64,000 bases of DNA from the NCBI GenBank assembly GCA_933207985.1, contig OW240912.1, positions 358,788,290-358,852,289 of the forward strand, read 5' to 3'. Origin of the DNA: Pelobates cultripes (taxonomy: Eukaryota; Chordata; Amphibia; Anura; Pelobatidae). Position numbers and translations under genes: made by a program. The notes below the pieces were generated by a model. That model did not search any database. It was given only the letters and a program-made list of their open reading frames with translations, and had not been told where the DNA came from. Below are positions 24,161 to 36,508 of the stretch, one piece after another (the stretch's first letter is position 1; each line of letters starts with the position of its first letter).

Positions 24161-24722
24161 GAAGTCAATCACAATCTTGTCAGGGGAAGTATTCCTCAGT
24201 AAGGAATGGAAATGGGATATTCGTGAGATCCGTATGAAAAAATAAAAAGACAGCAAATAATGGTGCAGTATATCCCAACAGGTACTAAGTACTATTTTGT
24301 AAGAGGTCTATATGGTCCTACTCACGTTTTCCAGAGCTATAACAATAGCTCTAGTGTGGATGGCATTCAGTGGTACAATCCCCACTTATGGGATATGTGA
24401 AGTTTTGTAGTAGATGGATATCTTGTTGGGACCATATGAAATATAAAAGAAACAATAATAGCGCTTATTTTATAAAAGCCAGAGGTGAAATAATAAAATA
24501 CCAAGTGGTTACTCACATTTTATTGAGCAGGCAGACGGCTCAATTTATAAAGCTTGAGTGGGATAATCCCCACCAAGGATTCTTTGGAGTGAATTCCTCA
24601 CTGGAACAATAAAACCTCTGGTGCCAAATAAAGGTAAAAATAAATAAAAGAGTAAAATGGCTGTCTCACAAGTTGAAAGTAGGCAAAATACCTTTAATAA
24701 AATACCGCAACTAAAACACCAC

Positions 24723-24756
24723 AACGCGTTTCTCCCCTTAGGACTTTCTGAAGTGG
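24723..24756 (-). ncRNA. Hammerhead-ribozyme-like motif of Penelope-like element 1
   Basis: The minus strand reads CUUCAGAAAGUCC, then UAAGGGGA, then GAAACGCG. This resembles the hammerhead order CUGANGA, stem II, GAAA, short stem III with GCGU(C/U). The catalytic box is degenerate (UCAGAAA) and stem II pairs poorly. Penelope-like elements are known to carry hammerhead motifs, and this site lies downstream of the endonuclease on the coding strand. Probably an inactive remnant. Confidence 0.3.
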
Positions 24757-24839
24757 ATAAAAACATGTACTGGCTTTATATAGGCCTCAGATTAAGTGAT
24801 TTTGGTGCCAAAATCACGTCATGGTTACGTGACCACTTC

Positions 24840-25030
24840 TTTATTTATTTATTTTTTTAAAATAACTTTATTATAGAACATGGTTCAGCCATATTAGGGA
24901 GGGCAATGAAACGTGTCAGCCATGTTAGGGAGGGCAATGAAAGAGTGGAAGTAGGGAATGAATGAATAAAACATATATGTGACAAGTAGCAAGTGCAAAA
25001 ATGGCTACTCAGACCAGGGTTTTTTTAGCA
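24840..25030 (-). mobile_element. Possible retroelement 3' end with a 31-bp duplication
   Basis: TTTATTTATTTATTTTTTT at about 24840-24858 is followed by a two-copy 31-bp direct repeat (TCAGCCAT(A/G)TTAGGGAGGG at 24885 and 24916). The T-run at the left edge suggests a minus-oriented poly-A tail. No target duplication was found. Confidence 0.35.
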
Positions 25031-25264
25031 TACATTTTAAAATATGATAGTAGAAAATTATAATGAATATAGATATAAAAAGGCCACAGCAAATTGCAAA
25101 TGTCACAGAAAAATATATGTGAAGATTTAAAAGAGCATATGTAAATATAGGGTAAGAATAAAATAAAATAACATTAGAATACTTGTATCACATTATAAAC
25201 AAAACAGAATATGCAAATTTATAAAAAGTAAAAAAAAAATCAAAATCAATGTTTAAACCTTCAT

Positions 25265-25545
25265 AGGCAAGCTTTTTTAACAGGAACACTCAATACATTT
25301 CTTTATGACCCAAAAGTTTTTTTAAATTACCTCCCATCCACAGTATTTTACATTTTTGAATTCCAATACATTTTAGATGTTTTGGGTTTTTATCATGTTT
25401 GATAAAGTGCTTTGAGACTGAGTGGTTAGGGTAACCTTTGATGATGTTCTGACAGTGCTCTGCCAGTCTAATTTTTAGGCATCTAGTGGTCATTCCTACA
25501 TACTGGAGGCCACAAGGGCACTCCAGTAAGTATATGACATTTTTT
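25265..25545 (-). pseudogene. Penelope-like element 1, GIY-YIG endonuclease domain
   Basis: The minus strand encodes NVIYLLECPCGLQYVGMTTR, then LKIRLAEHCQNIIKGYPNHS and VSKHFIKHDKNP. The YLL...QYVGMT segment is the GIY-YIG-type nuclease core used by Penelope-like elements for target nicking, and the conserved R(L)xEH follows at the expected distance. The frame stays open for about 90 codons around the core, making this the best-preserved part of the element. Confidence 0.85.
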
Positions 25546-26830
25546 GTGTTACAACATATTAGGTCTTTTATGACATATGATGTGTTAGTATTATTAGAAG
25601 TAAAGTGCGTGGTTTTTTACTTGATTTGTGGGTCCGTGGTTCTGCAAAATATGCATCTATTACATTTAAAAAAAACATTAGAATTAGTTAAAAACTGCAA
25701 ATTAGTGGAAGTGAGATCTTTTGTATATTTTTTGGTAAGAATAGTTCTAAAATTAGGAGCTCCTCTAAAAATCACACTGGGTTTGTCTGGGATGAGCGTT
25801 TTAAGTGTTTTTATCCTGTTTTAAGATCTGCCAGTGTTTCTTGATGATTTTTTTTTCACTCTCTGGCCGTTGTTGTTAAAGTTAAAAATGACTGGCGAAT
25901 AGGGTGGATCTTTTTTTATTCTTTGTTTTATATTCTAAAAGATTCTTCCTGTCTTTTTGTTTTACAGTATTTAGTATTTTATTCAGGTTTTCTGGTGAAT
26001 ATTTTTTGCTGGTGAATTGTTCTCTGAGGGTTTTAGACTGTTCTTCAAAATCTATATTGCGGGAGCAGTTCCTGCAAAGCCACAGGAACTGACTCTTGGG
26101 GACCCCATCTAGCCAAGGCTGGCAACTAGATTTTTTAATAACTGTGTTGGCACATACTTTTTTTTAAATACGTTTTTTTGTGTTAATAGTACCTTGATGG
26201 ATAAAAATCTGAATGTCTAAAAAGTTAATCAGTTCTTTGCTGTACTCTGAAGATAAAATTATGCCACTTTTATTGTTGTTTAAATAATTAAGAAATAGTT
26301 TAAGAGAATCTTCAGGCCCCTTCCAAATAAAAAACAGACAATCTATGTATCTAAAATAGGTAACTAGATTTGCTTTTCAGGGGTGGTCACCCCAAATAGC
26401 CTTTGACTCCCAGCCATCCATAAAAGGATTTGCATAGCTGGGGGAAAACCTAGTTCCCATAGCTGTACCTTGTCTTTGTATATAAAAAGAGTCTAAAAAC
26501 CAAAAATAGTTGTTGGTTAAAATTATGTCAATACCTTCTATGATAAAACTGATTTGTTTCTCTGGGATATTATTATCTACTGTTAGTCGATTGAAAACTG
26601 CTTCACACCCTTTATTATGGGGAATAATTGTGTACGCTATAACTAAGTCTTTTCAATACTGCTCCCAGTACGTCTTGCTTAATAATATTCGTAAATCATT
26701 CCTATCTAGAGAAAAATTGCAAATGTATTTCTTATTTCTTACTTACTTTGAATTTGCATACATTAAATTTAAGTGGCCACTTTCCAGCAGTTTCCCCCCG
26801 TAGACAAGTAAAATTTGCTTCACAGTGCAT
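25546..26830 (-). pseudogene. Penelope-like element 1, reverse transcriptase region
   Basis: Reading the minus strand from about 26660, one sees IPHNKGCEAVFNRLTVDNN, then FYIQRQGTAMGTRFSPSYAN near 26450 (RT motif before the catalytic box), then YFRYIDCLFFIWKG near 26340, where the usual YIDD is YIDC, then NNKSGIILSSEYSKELINFL. This is the Penelope-like RT arrangement, followed by GIY-YIG downstream. The second catalytic aspartate is replaced by Cys, and stops accumulate between 25900 and 25550. The upstream RT fingers and N-terminus are missing, so the copy is 5'-truncated near 26830. Confidence 0.82.
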
Positions 26831-28347
26831 TCATTTGACGTTATTTTATGTTATCTGCAAACATTGACACATAGCCTTTAATACCGTTTTAAAATCATTC
26901 ATAAATTAACAGTGAATTGAAGCCATGTGATATGTGCTCACCTTGTCACCTTTGTCTTGTTACAAACTTTTCCATTAACAATAAATCACTGCACTGTTTT
27001 ATTTATTTTTTAATACAAATGCAAATATTTCCCCAAATGTATCTCTCATTTGAAATAGTAGCCTTCTCTGTAGAACTATCATATGCTTTAGCAACATCTT
27101 AGCAGATCATATCTCCTACAGCACTCTATAACTATGGTACTTCATCACGGTTAAGTAATTTTTACATAATCTGCCCTTCATAAAACCTTATTGACTTCTA
27201 CTAATGAAATTTGTATTCAATTCTATTCCCGAATATTATCCCTTTACAGCCTTTCAAATATTTTCTCAACCACATATGTCAAACCCATAGGTTTATGTCT
27301 TCACATTTGACATCTTAATCCCTTTTTAAATATGGCCACTCCGTCTGATTTATGCTATCAATTCTTTGACAAAATGCCAGAAAGGAATCATTGACAATTA
27401 AATCTAACAGTCTGCTGTTAGTACAGTAAGCTCCTTAAGTACTTCATGGGTGTATACCATCCAGGGCTGGAGCTTTATCTAGCAGAATTTTGTTTAATTG
27501 CTTTAACACTTTTCCATGTATCAGATACTTTCCTTTTAATTTTATTTTTTTTCTTCTATGGATGGGCTAGTGAGTATCTAATCTTCTGACACAATCAAAT
27601 TCTCCTGATCTTAATACTACACCCTACCCAAAAAATAAATCTACAAGGAAAATACTTGGTCTTCTGATGGACATGTCAAGTCTTCATAGATTTCTGAATC
27701 TCCACATGGATATTTTATTACAATAAATATGTGTTTACACTCATACCTCCAAATATACATGTATCCGACAATGTCCTACTTATCCATTACCTAAAATTAG
27801 AAGTATTTTAACAATACCTACCAGTGTCATCTGAGAGTTTTCCTGACATGGCATTGATTAAAATTAAAACTATTAAATGGACGCTCCAGGCATTTATAGA
27901 GTGAGATGAGATAAATAATCCTAACATGTTGGTTTCTGTAGAAGCAGTATAGTTTTTACAGAAACACTCAAAACCTTTTAAACCATAGAATACTTGTCTT
28001 CCGATCCAATAGTAAGAGAAAGATATATTAGCAGATGTACAAGTACTTGTATGTTTTCCGGAAAATCTCTAGGGCAGGCATCATTATTATTCTAGGCTAC
28101 GGAGAATGAACAAATGCTTGCTAAGCTGATTGGAAGCTGCTGCCTGGATAAGTGTTTGGTCATAGAATAGGATATAGAACATGTAAATATAATGTTTGCT
28201 TTTTAAATATTTATATATATTAGTATGTATTGCTAATAAATGTGTGGATACACCACAGAATGTCTTACAACTTTATTTGGATTTCAGTTATATATTTTTT
28301 ATTTAAATAATACTGCACAAGGTCCAGAGCAGTTTTGCATATGCACT
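26831..28347. other. Unannotated AT-rich spacer
   Basis: No coding signature or array. AATGGACGCTCCAGGCATTT near 27876 resembles a MITE terminus of the Kolobok type but has no clear partner. Confidence 0.5.
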
Positions 28348-28351
28348 TTAA

Positions 28352-28960
28352 TGGACCAGCTAGGGCACCATAAAAACTTAATCGAAATAATGTTGTTATG
28401 ATGCCAGGAGGTCCCTGATGCTGGTTCACTTTTAGAGGTTAAGCCATTTGTTAAAATTCTGTGATCAAACACTTGACCGTTCTACCCCCTGTCCTACCGC
28501 TATCTAAAACCCTAGATAATGGAACGGGCAGCATCAGGCAGGGGCACCATTGTCAACTGACGCTCTAAACCAATCAGTAGCTCCTCATCCATAAAAAGGT
28601 GCGTAACGTTTTTATGAATGGGGAGCTACTGATTAGCTTAAAGGGTCATCTGACCCCTCAACACCGGTCATTGGCTCCCTTGCCTGATGCTGCCCGAGAC
28701 GTCTATTATCTTGGATTTCCAACAGCAGAAGGACAGGAGGCAGAGCGATCCGGCACTGGAACACAAAATTTGGGGTAATCCCTGGTGGTGAGCCAGCGCC
28801 AGGGACCTCTAAGTCTATTTTGAATCCCAAAGGTGGATGACACTGATGGTTGAGAGTGCTGGACTAACTTGACACTGCATTGCCAGCCAATAAATGTCGA
28901 GGTTAGAGGAATCATCATACCTTAGTGTGCTGTACTGTATAGAAGGCTTAAAGTGTCTCT
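28352..28960. mobile_element. Diverged Kolobok-type MITE with central palindrome
   Basis: TTAA at 28348-28351 and 28961-28964 flank the unit. The left part carries AGGGCACCATAAAAAC and GTTATGATGCCAGGAGGTCC, similar to the element at 51262. In the middle a large imperfect inverted repeat pairs GGGCAGCATCAGGCA (28527) with TGCCTGATGCTGCCC (28681), and CAATCAGTAGCTCCTCATC (28571) with the GGGGAGCTACTGATTAG segment (28620). Confidence 0.65.
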
Positions 28961-28964
28961 TTAA

Positions 28965-30329
28965 GTTAGAAATAACAAGGAGAAAAAATGGACAAAGCAA
29001 TTGTTACATCAAGTATAAATAGTAATCCTAGGACTATTCAGATGTATAAGAAACTGTTAAACTTAGAAAATTAGGACATTTGAATAATTTTTTTGCTTGC
29101 TAAGTATTTAATTAATGAAACTGGAGATAATAGTTGGTATCATGTTTTAATGTCTTTTACGAAAATACAAAAATGAAAAGACTGTAGACTTTTCACTTTA
29201 GACAACTATAGACAATTTCAGATTTTATTTGAATAAAATAATATAATAGGAATTGCAGTATATTTCCTTACAACGATTTATATTTTTCCGAAAAACTATG
29301 TAAATTAAATCAGTACAAAAACTTTGCTAAAGCAAAACAAGTGACTGGAAAATACCCACTTTCTTCGCTCATTTGCATGTGGCAAACAATGAGAATGTGA
29401 AGACTTGCGGCGTCCCACAAGTGCAAATATTGCATAAATATCCCAAACATGGATATATCAAATTAAATAACTTAAAGACAGCAATAAAAGAAATAGTGAA
29501 CTTAAAAATAAGACATAAAACACAAAGAGGGTTAATCACTAAACACAGGATTGTAGTAAATAGAAAACCAAACCAAAAAAGTGTCAGGTTAGAAAAATCC
29601 TTTATTTCGACTTGCCGTAGCTTGACTAATTTTGCCTTAATTTTGTAATTTATTTTTCCGTTAATTACAATTCAGTGTTTAATGAATAAACCCCAAAGTA
29701 TGCAAACTGAGACATCAGTAAATAGATGTGTAATCAAGAAAGCAGTTCCTAAATTCTGCTTTCCATAAAGGTATATTTGTCATGAATGACGTTACAAGCA
29801 TCTGTGTTAAGCTGGGGGGCATAAAGTTAATGTGATATCATGTCATTCCCTGCTTCACAAATTGTTTAATCATTGTATACAATCATTTAGTGCATTCTCT
29901 ATATATTTTTTATATTGAAAGAGAGAGAATCATGCAAAGATAAATTCAGAATTTTATTTAAGCACAATACTCGCCTCCATGTCTTTCATAAAATCATTAC
30001 TTTTCGTCAAGAAATAGCAAAATCATGTAGTTTTATTTTTATTTATAAAGTGCTCAAATACATTTAAGTAAAGTAAGCACACTGATACACTGCATATAGA
30101 GAATCCTGTTTCTTTAAAGCTAACAAACCAGAATGGGAAAGCACAGGTGAGATACAAAGTTACGTAGCTGTATGTGCCTAAAAGCATGAGTTATTCTCTG
30201 TGGCAGGAGATTATAGTTTACATTTCCTGTAATGGCACAGGCAGACGAAGGGCAAAATACATTTTCTGTGTTTTCCACTGAAATTCATTCTGTGGTTTGT
30301 GCAGAGAGAAAAAAAATGTGCTTTATATT
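28965..30329. other. Unannotated AT-rich spacer
   Basis: Very AT-rich, with no recognisable repeat or coding segment. The frame at 29373-29648 is lysine-rich, as expected for AT-rich DNA. Confidence 0.5.
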
Positions 30330-30535
30330 TTGTGAGTGGAGTCACATGACCTGGGTTATGAATAGCAGATTGTAATGAGTTGGTAGTGTAAGTAGGAGAG
30401 GAGGCGAGATCACTCATACACACACATACACACACACGCTGTCTGTGCTGTGTGACGACGGACACAGACACTCACATGCAGACAGCCAGGTACTCTTGAT
30501 GATCTTCACTGTTGGAGGTACTGCTTGTGGACAAG
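30330..30535 (+). other. Candidate non-coding first exon and promoter of a host transcript
   Basis: A TATA-like CTTTATATTTTG (about 30320) is followed by GAGTCACATGACCTGGG (an E-box-type word) and a purine/CA-rich leader. It ends in GTGGACAAG|GTGAGT, a near-consensus splice donor with the exon end at 30535. The only ATG (30474) opens a frame of a few codons. The segment is less AT-rich than its surroundings and free of recognised repeats. All of this is inference; no coding exon was found downstream. Confidence 0.25.
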
Positions 30536-30540
30536 GTGAG

Positions 30541-33500
30541 TGTCCAGTCATTATCTATACAAGTGGTGGGGAGGAGGGAAGGGGGGGAACTCTTTTGTTT
30601 TTTTTTTTGTAAAGTTTTTTTTAAAGGGGATTTTAGAGGGAGGAGAGAAGATTTCTCATCTCAGGAAGTTAGAGATTTTTTTCTCTCCCTTCTTTAATTG
30701 AACTCGGCTGGTGCCCTTTCCATGTCCCTCTCCTCCCAGTTCTGTGCTCTCCTGCCCCTCTGGTCATCTGTGCCCACTCTGGTCTGGAGTGAGGGCAGAC
30801 ACCTCTTGACACATCGCTTTTTAGTTTGGCTGAGGAAGGGCAGAGGTCACGGCTGTCATCTCTCAGTGTATTGCTGACAGTGTTTCGTTGCCTTTTCCTT
30901 ATTAACCCTTTGATTGACAGAGAAATGATACCACCAGATGAGAAGTGTTTAACTCTATCAGTGAGTTCCCAGCTGCTGTTTAGTTAGTTTAAATTTTTTT
31001 TACTTGTTTTAATCGCTTACTTTATTTGTCCTTTCCTTATATACTCCTTCTCCTTCTCAGTCTTTCCTTTCTCCTTCCTACTCTATTAACCACTTATTAT
31101 ACTCTATTAACCACTTTCTCTTTTACTTTTTCTTGTTGTACGCTTTTCTATTTCTGTCTTTTTTTCTCTTTCGTTACCCGGTTCAGCTTCATTTTTTTTT
31201 TTTTTTTTGTTCTTTTCTTTTCTTTTTTTTTTTTAAAACAATTCCCTTTCCCTGCATGTAGCACTGTCTAGGAGATGCCATGGACTTTTTCTTTACTCTT
31301 TGTTTTGAATTGCGGCTTCCTGGCGTCTTTTTAACCCCTGAATGGTGTGTTGCTGGAGTCAGACCCTTATACAGTGTGCACCCGAGCTGGAAAACTTTAC
31401 ACGTCTTTATTTCAGATCTGTGCAGGCAGGCATTGCCTGCTATACCTTAGATCAGTAAGTTGGTATTAACCTCAAAAGTAGAGTCTTGGTCAACTTTGAC
31501 TTCTTGACCCCTTCACAACCTTGAACACCAGGAAATCACATTTCTTTTTCTTCTCATCACTTTCCTCTACACTATCTGGTTTTATTTTCCTTGAACACTT
31601 AAACCCGCTGTTTCGATTACATGGAAACGCCTGATCCTTTCTTTTTAACGCTTGCACTGACAAAAATATTTCTGCACAGCAGTATGTTATTAATTATAGA
31701 ATTGTCTTAACTATTTTTGGGCTTTCAGAGACTTTACAGTGACATTTTCTATTATACGTCCCTATTTCTCATCACTTTAATCCCATGCCAGTTCAAACTA
31801 TTTAAAAGTCGCTATCTAACTCTTTTGCCGAGTACATTAAGGAATCAAGCTCATCTCTGCTAAACTGAAGACTTAAAATTTCATGCCAGATAAATCAAAT
31901 GAGATTTGCTTAATTAATCCCCCTCCTGCCCTATCAAGGGCATAGCTTTAGTAGTTAGTTGTCTCAGAGGCACATCCCTGTAGTTTAACTTAACTCCTTC
32001 TGCACTCAAGAGTGTGGAACAGATATCTTTAATTGTTGAAGAACTACATTCCCATAATGCTTTGCCAATCTAAAGAAAACAGTTAAGGCATCTGTTAAGC
32101 AATCCTTGAAGAAGGATCAGAAATTAGTAATTAATTATTGCTATATTGTTGTCATATTTTGAATAACTATTCAATGTCTGTATTTACGCAGTGGCAAACA
32201 ATTACGGTAATAATATTGATAATCATGATCTTATCTCTGAATCAGTTTATGGACGAGGAATCATATTATTTAATAGTTTTTATAAAGTAATAGTACAGGG
32301 CATCATTTCAATATCATCCAGGGGATGCAGTTCGCAAGTCTACCAACAGGAGTCACCTCTCTCATTCATCATCTTACCTCTTGCATTAATATTTTTTTTT
32401 ATGGGGGAGGAGAAGGGAGAAAGGGTTGTTGGGGAGAACAGGAGGTGAGACGAGGTGAACTCAAAGGAGGAGTTGGCAGCAGGGTAATAAAAACAGCACC
32501 CTTTCCTGCTCCGCCCCCTTACCCCCTGGAGCGGTGTCTGACTGCGGCTATATGATTTTGTGTGTGGTACCGCGGGAGTATGATGTAGAGGGGAGGGGGA
32601 TTTGGGAAGAGCGAATGATGCTGTGATGTGGTGAAGTGACCACAGAGTTGGTTTGTATGTTAAAGATGCTTAGATTGTAGGGAGGGCAATAGAAGTGGTA
32701 TAGACCGAGATGTGCTCTCCCAGGTTAACTCATTAAAGCAACAAATATGAAAATCGCAGATGCTTTGGCTGAACATTATATCATTTATTTAAGTTCCTTT
32801 TACACTCGTCTAGTTCAAAAATAACTTCAAGGCAACAACTCTGTGCATGTTTTATAAATATTTATATACCTACCTACCCACCCACCCACATACCTACTTG
32901 TCTGTTGTATCCACTGCTAATGGTGTATCTAGTTGTCTTTTCTAGAATATAGAATGTATATGGACACATATATATGTTGTTTTAGAATTTTGTTATTTGC
33001 AATGGTAACCTAACTGCGGATTATAATGTTAGGACCGGTTTTAATTCTGTGTGAGTGCTTTTCTAATTCCTCTTTAGGATAGTGTATTTGCTTACCGAAA
33101 TGTATAAATCAATTTCCTCATGCATTCGTTTTTATTCGGACATTTTTGATACTTTAACAATTAAGTTGAATGGAGTCCGTCTTGTATTTATATATGTTCT
33201 GGTATTATCAAATACTAAGGTGAAAAGGATTCTGATATGACCCTCTGCTGTCCTTTTATATTTTAAGTGATAGTGCCGCGCAATACAGTAGGGGACTATC
33301 CTAATAAAGTCCTAACCGGAACCATTTGGAATCTTGTTTGTATTTATTGTGATTTATATTTTACTAGTATTTATTGCTCACTTTGATGGAAAGTAACTTG
33401 AACTTTCAGAGTTGTATTTATTTCCTTTTGAAGGAAACTGACTTAAGTATCCAGGTTGTTGAACTTAAATAGTTGATGGTAAATCCACTACGTGTCTCAA

Positions 33501-33964
33501 GGAGAAGATATTTTATTATTCAAGCATTAATAAAAAGCAATGTCTCCGCAAACCTCCCCAAAAAAAAAAGTAGAATACATACAATCAACAGCTTTTGAAT
33601 AGATATGCTATTTAAAAAGTTGTGTAACTACTGCTTGCGGAGTGCTGTAAACCAGGACATTGGCAGCACAGTGAATGCCTGTCTCAGAACTCAATAATTT
33701 AATTTGTGTGTCTGAGCCACACTAAGATAAAAAAAATATATTTGGATGAAAGTACTACTGCAGTGATTTTAGCAGAACATTTAAAAAGGGATGGGGAAAC
33801 AGTAACCCTAAGGCATTTGAGCTACTACTCACATCAGCCTTTATTGCTACTGTTTGACTGTAAGCTCTAAAAATTAGATCTGGGATTTCATTGGTGGTCA
33901 AGCAACGGCAACCAATGAAGGTCCAGTGAAGCCTACTGAAGGTTGCTACCCTGACCTAATTTGA
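30541..33964. other. Unannotated spacer, pyrimidine-rich and low in repeats
   Basis: Contains a long pyrimidine-rich tract (about 31020-31240, source of the serine/leucine/phenylalanine frame), a purine block at 32400-32470 with GC-box-like GCTCCGCCCCC at 32509, and one small CATAATGC-type hAT MITE fragment near 32035-32070. It is the longest stretch with few recognisable transposons, which would fit a gene's 5' region. No exon can be supported. Confidence 0.4.
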
Positions 33965-33972
33965 AGTGTGCA

Positions 33973-34270
33973 AATTTTAGTGATGTCCCGAACTGTTCGC
34001 CGAACGGTTCGTGAACTGTTCGCCACGGTTCATCGCGAACAGTTCGTGCGGACTCCAGTCAGCTGACACATTCCAGCAAATCAGCAGCAGACCCTCCCTC
34101 CCAGACCCTCCCACCTCCTGGACAGCTCACTAAGAATGCAGCTTCAAAATGAATGCTGTCCAGGAGGTGGGAGGGTCTGGGAGGGAGGGTCTGCTGCTGA
34201 TTGGCTGGAATGTGTCAGCTGACTGGAGTCCGCGGCGAACCGTTTGCAGCGAACAGTTCGGGACATCACT
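33973..34270. mobile_element. Palindromic hAT MITE
   Basis: Long inverted ends AGTGATGTCCCGAACTGTTC / GAACAGTTCGGGACATCACT enclose a near-perfect palindrome: GACTCCAGTCAGCTGACACA on the left pairs with TGTGTCAGCTGACTGGAGTC on the right, and so on to the centre near 34125. AGTGTGCA occurs at 33965-33972 and 34271-34278 as an 8-bp duplication, with six extra bases (AATTTT) at the left end. The termini and 8-bp duplication indicate hAT. Confidence 0.85.
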
Positions 34271-34479
34271 AGTGTGCATTCTTAACATGATAAAACCTCA
34301 TTTTGTCCTGTATACATCCTGGGGGTTTGTATACTAAACAGCAACCTGTAGTGAGAGTCAAAAACAGCTAAGTTGCAAAAAAAACGAATTTAGCTTAGTG
34401 TAGTTGGCGATTTTTCCAGCTTTTCCAGTTTTTGTTGTCGCATTTTAAAATATGTCATTGCCTCAGTGGCTTGCTATGG

Positions 34480-34672
34480 CTTCCCATGTCATTATTATTA
34501 TTTTATTATTTATATAGTGCCAACAAATTCCGTAGCGCTGTACAATGGGTGGACTAACAGACACATAATTGAGATCAGACCACTGGACGTACAGGAACAG
34601 AGGGGGTTGAGGTCCCTGCTCGATGAGCTTACATGCTAGAGGGAGTGGGGTATAGTGACACAAAGGGTTAAA
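34480..34672. repeat. Dispersed repeat, TATTTATATAGTGCCAACA type, copy 1
   Basis: A (TTA)n-like start followed by TATTTATATAGTGCCAACAA, CCGTAGCGCTGTACAATGGG, GAGGTCCCTGCTCGATGAGC and TTACATGCTAGAGGG. A second copy lies at 58845-59010. This family is common in frog DNA. I think it is the 3' end of a non-LTR element or a SINE, but the class cannot be proven here. Confidence 0.6.
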
Positions 34673-34735
34673 GTAGGGGAATTACATAGTTTTGAATACA
34701 AGTTTGTATTGCTAACGCTTTAGAGTACCATGTAT

Positions 34736-34806
34736 GCTCATACTTCATTTCCCATAATGCACATCCAGCGTTAAGGCTGTCTTAGCATCATGGGTAATGT
34801 AGCTCA
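34736..34806. repeat. Short palindromic MITE fragment
   Basis: CATTTCCCATAATGC at about 34745 pairs with GCATCATGGGTAATGT at about 34785. Sequence and symmetry resemble the interior of the hAT MITE at 22891. Confidence 0.6.
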
Positions 34807-34809
34807 AGA

Positions 34810-36078
34810 AACACTTGGGTTGACTGAGTCAATAATTTAGTAATTAAACCACCAGATACATTTTCAGGAACTAACTGAGACAAGCCCATAGAGTCCCTAG
34901 CAGGTAGGATTTGTTAGACTTTATGTCCTGCTGCATAGACTTTATTGTGCTGTTGGACCATGTGCTATATTCAGGGGAGAAAGACTAACAGTTTTTTTAT
35001 GAAATAGCTGACATTATTGTTTTATTTCTTCATCACACAAATATCTATGTAACCTAATCCGTAGCCCCACCAAGAACAAAGATAAATAATGGTAAAATGG
35101 ATTTACCAAAGTTTGGTTGGTTATGAAGAGGTTAACTGGCTCTTAAAGTGACACGAAAACTACTCGCTATTTCTTGGCGTCCATCTTGGCCATCTTGCAA
35201 AGGTACGAGAAAGAATCAAGAACAGCACAATATCCATCATAAAAATTGTAAAAGATCTGTGTGAATGATTTGGGATGATCATGTATTACACAATATATAT
35301 TGTATGACGCCATTTATGCTTTATTTATTCACATTAGTTCAAAAAGGACACAGTTGTAAAGTGATTGATTTCGGGGTTTGACAAGTTCAGTCTGGTGCTT
35401 GTATCAAACTGCCATAACCAGACATCATGACACTTCAACAGCACCCATTATTCACAGCATCCATGTCGGAATGTTGTAATACATCCATGGCAACCACACA
35501 TCTTCTGCTAGCATTACGTACAACAATTATCCTCCAATTCTCTCTGACAATTACCTCCAATTCCCCCTGATACCTCTTGTAACAACTGACCATTTTGAAC
35601 TCCAGACTATTCATATGCCAGCCATAACATGTATATTGTTCTCATAATAGCCATGTCACATCCAAATCCCACATAACAACTATAAGACACAGAACATACA
35701 ACCAGTACTGACAAAATCAACACATACTTTATACACACAGCTTTCCTTGTAATGTATTATTTCACCTCTCTTCATTTTCTATTATTTCCTTATATATTAA
35801 TCAACAATGACTAGAAATTGTGTATGCCTTTTTGGAAAAGAAGGCTGGGGAGCAAGAGGAATGATCGTGGTTATGCATAAGAAATACTTGCATCACTCTG
35901 TGTGTGTGTCATAAAATGGATACAATTCATCCTTTTGCTAGGTGGATTACTATGTAGGTGTGTGCAGATTGTTGCATTTGTTTGTTATGTACTTTCTCCA
36001 CATGCAAACCTGGGTTCTAGCTGTGAATTTATGTTATGACATCTACCACCAGCGTGACCTAATTGGAAAATTTTGTAA
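34810..36078. other. Unannotated spacer
   Basis: AT-rich, with a CATCTTGGCCATCTTGC word near 35180 and no coding or structured feature that can be supported. Confidence 0.5.
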
Positions 36079-36082
36079 TTAA

Positions 36083-36370
36083 AGGAACTCTAAAGCGTTA
36101 GCAAAATAAACTTGTATTCCAAACCCTAAAGCTTTTGTGTCCCTATCTTAGTATCATAGCAGCCCTCCCTGTGTGCCACAAAAGTAATAAGAAAAATGTT
36201 TTTAATTAGCTTTTTCCTCTCATCCTCTTGCCATTGTTGGTCCAATCAAACCTACTTGTAAAGGAGTAGTGAGGACCTAATGCTCGTGAGTGCGTGCACA
36301 TACAATCCTACCTATAGGAAAGCATTGAATCAGTGCTTTCCCGGGAGGGCTTTTTTAACCATTACAGTTA
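36083..36370 (+). mobile_element. Kolobok-type MITE fragment
   Basis: TTAA at 36079-36082 precedes AGGAACTCTAAAGCGTTAGC. Inside are GGTCCAATCAAACC and GAAAGCATTGAATCAGTGC, blocks shared with other family members. No right terminus was identified. Confidence 0.5.
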
Positions 36371-36508
36371 CTGATGTAATTTTACCTTGAAGGTCTGACT
36401 TTTTATATCCCCAATAACAGTTACTGATAACTAATAATAACAGTAGTAATAATAACAAGGCACTCTGCAGAGCTTGTTATGTCAGAAGTCACTCACAAGT
36501 ATGGTTGA

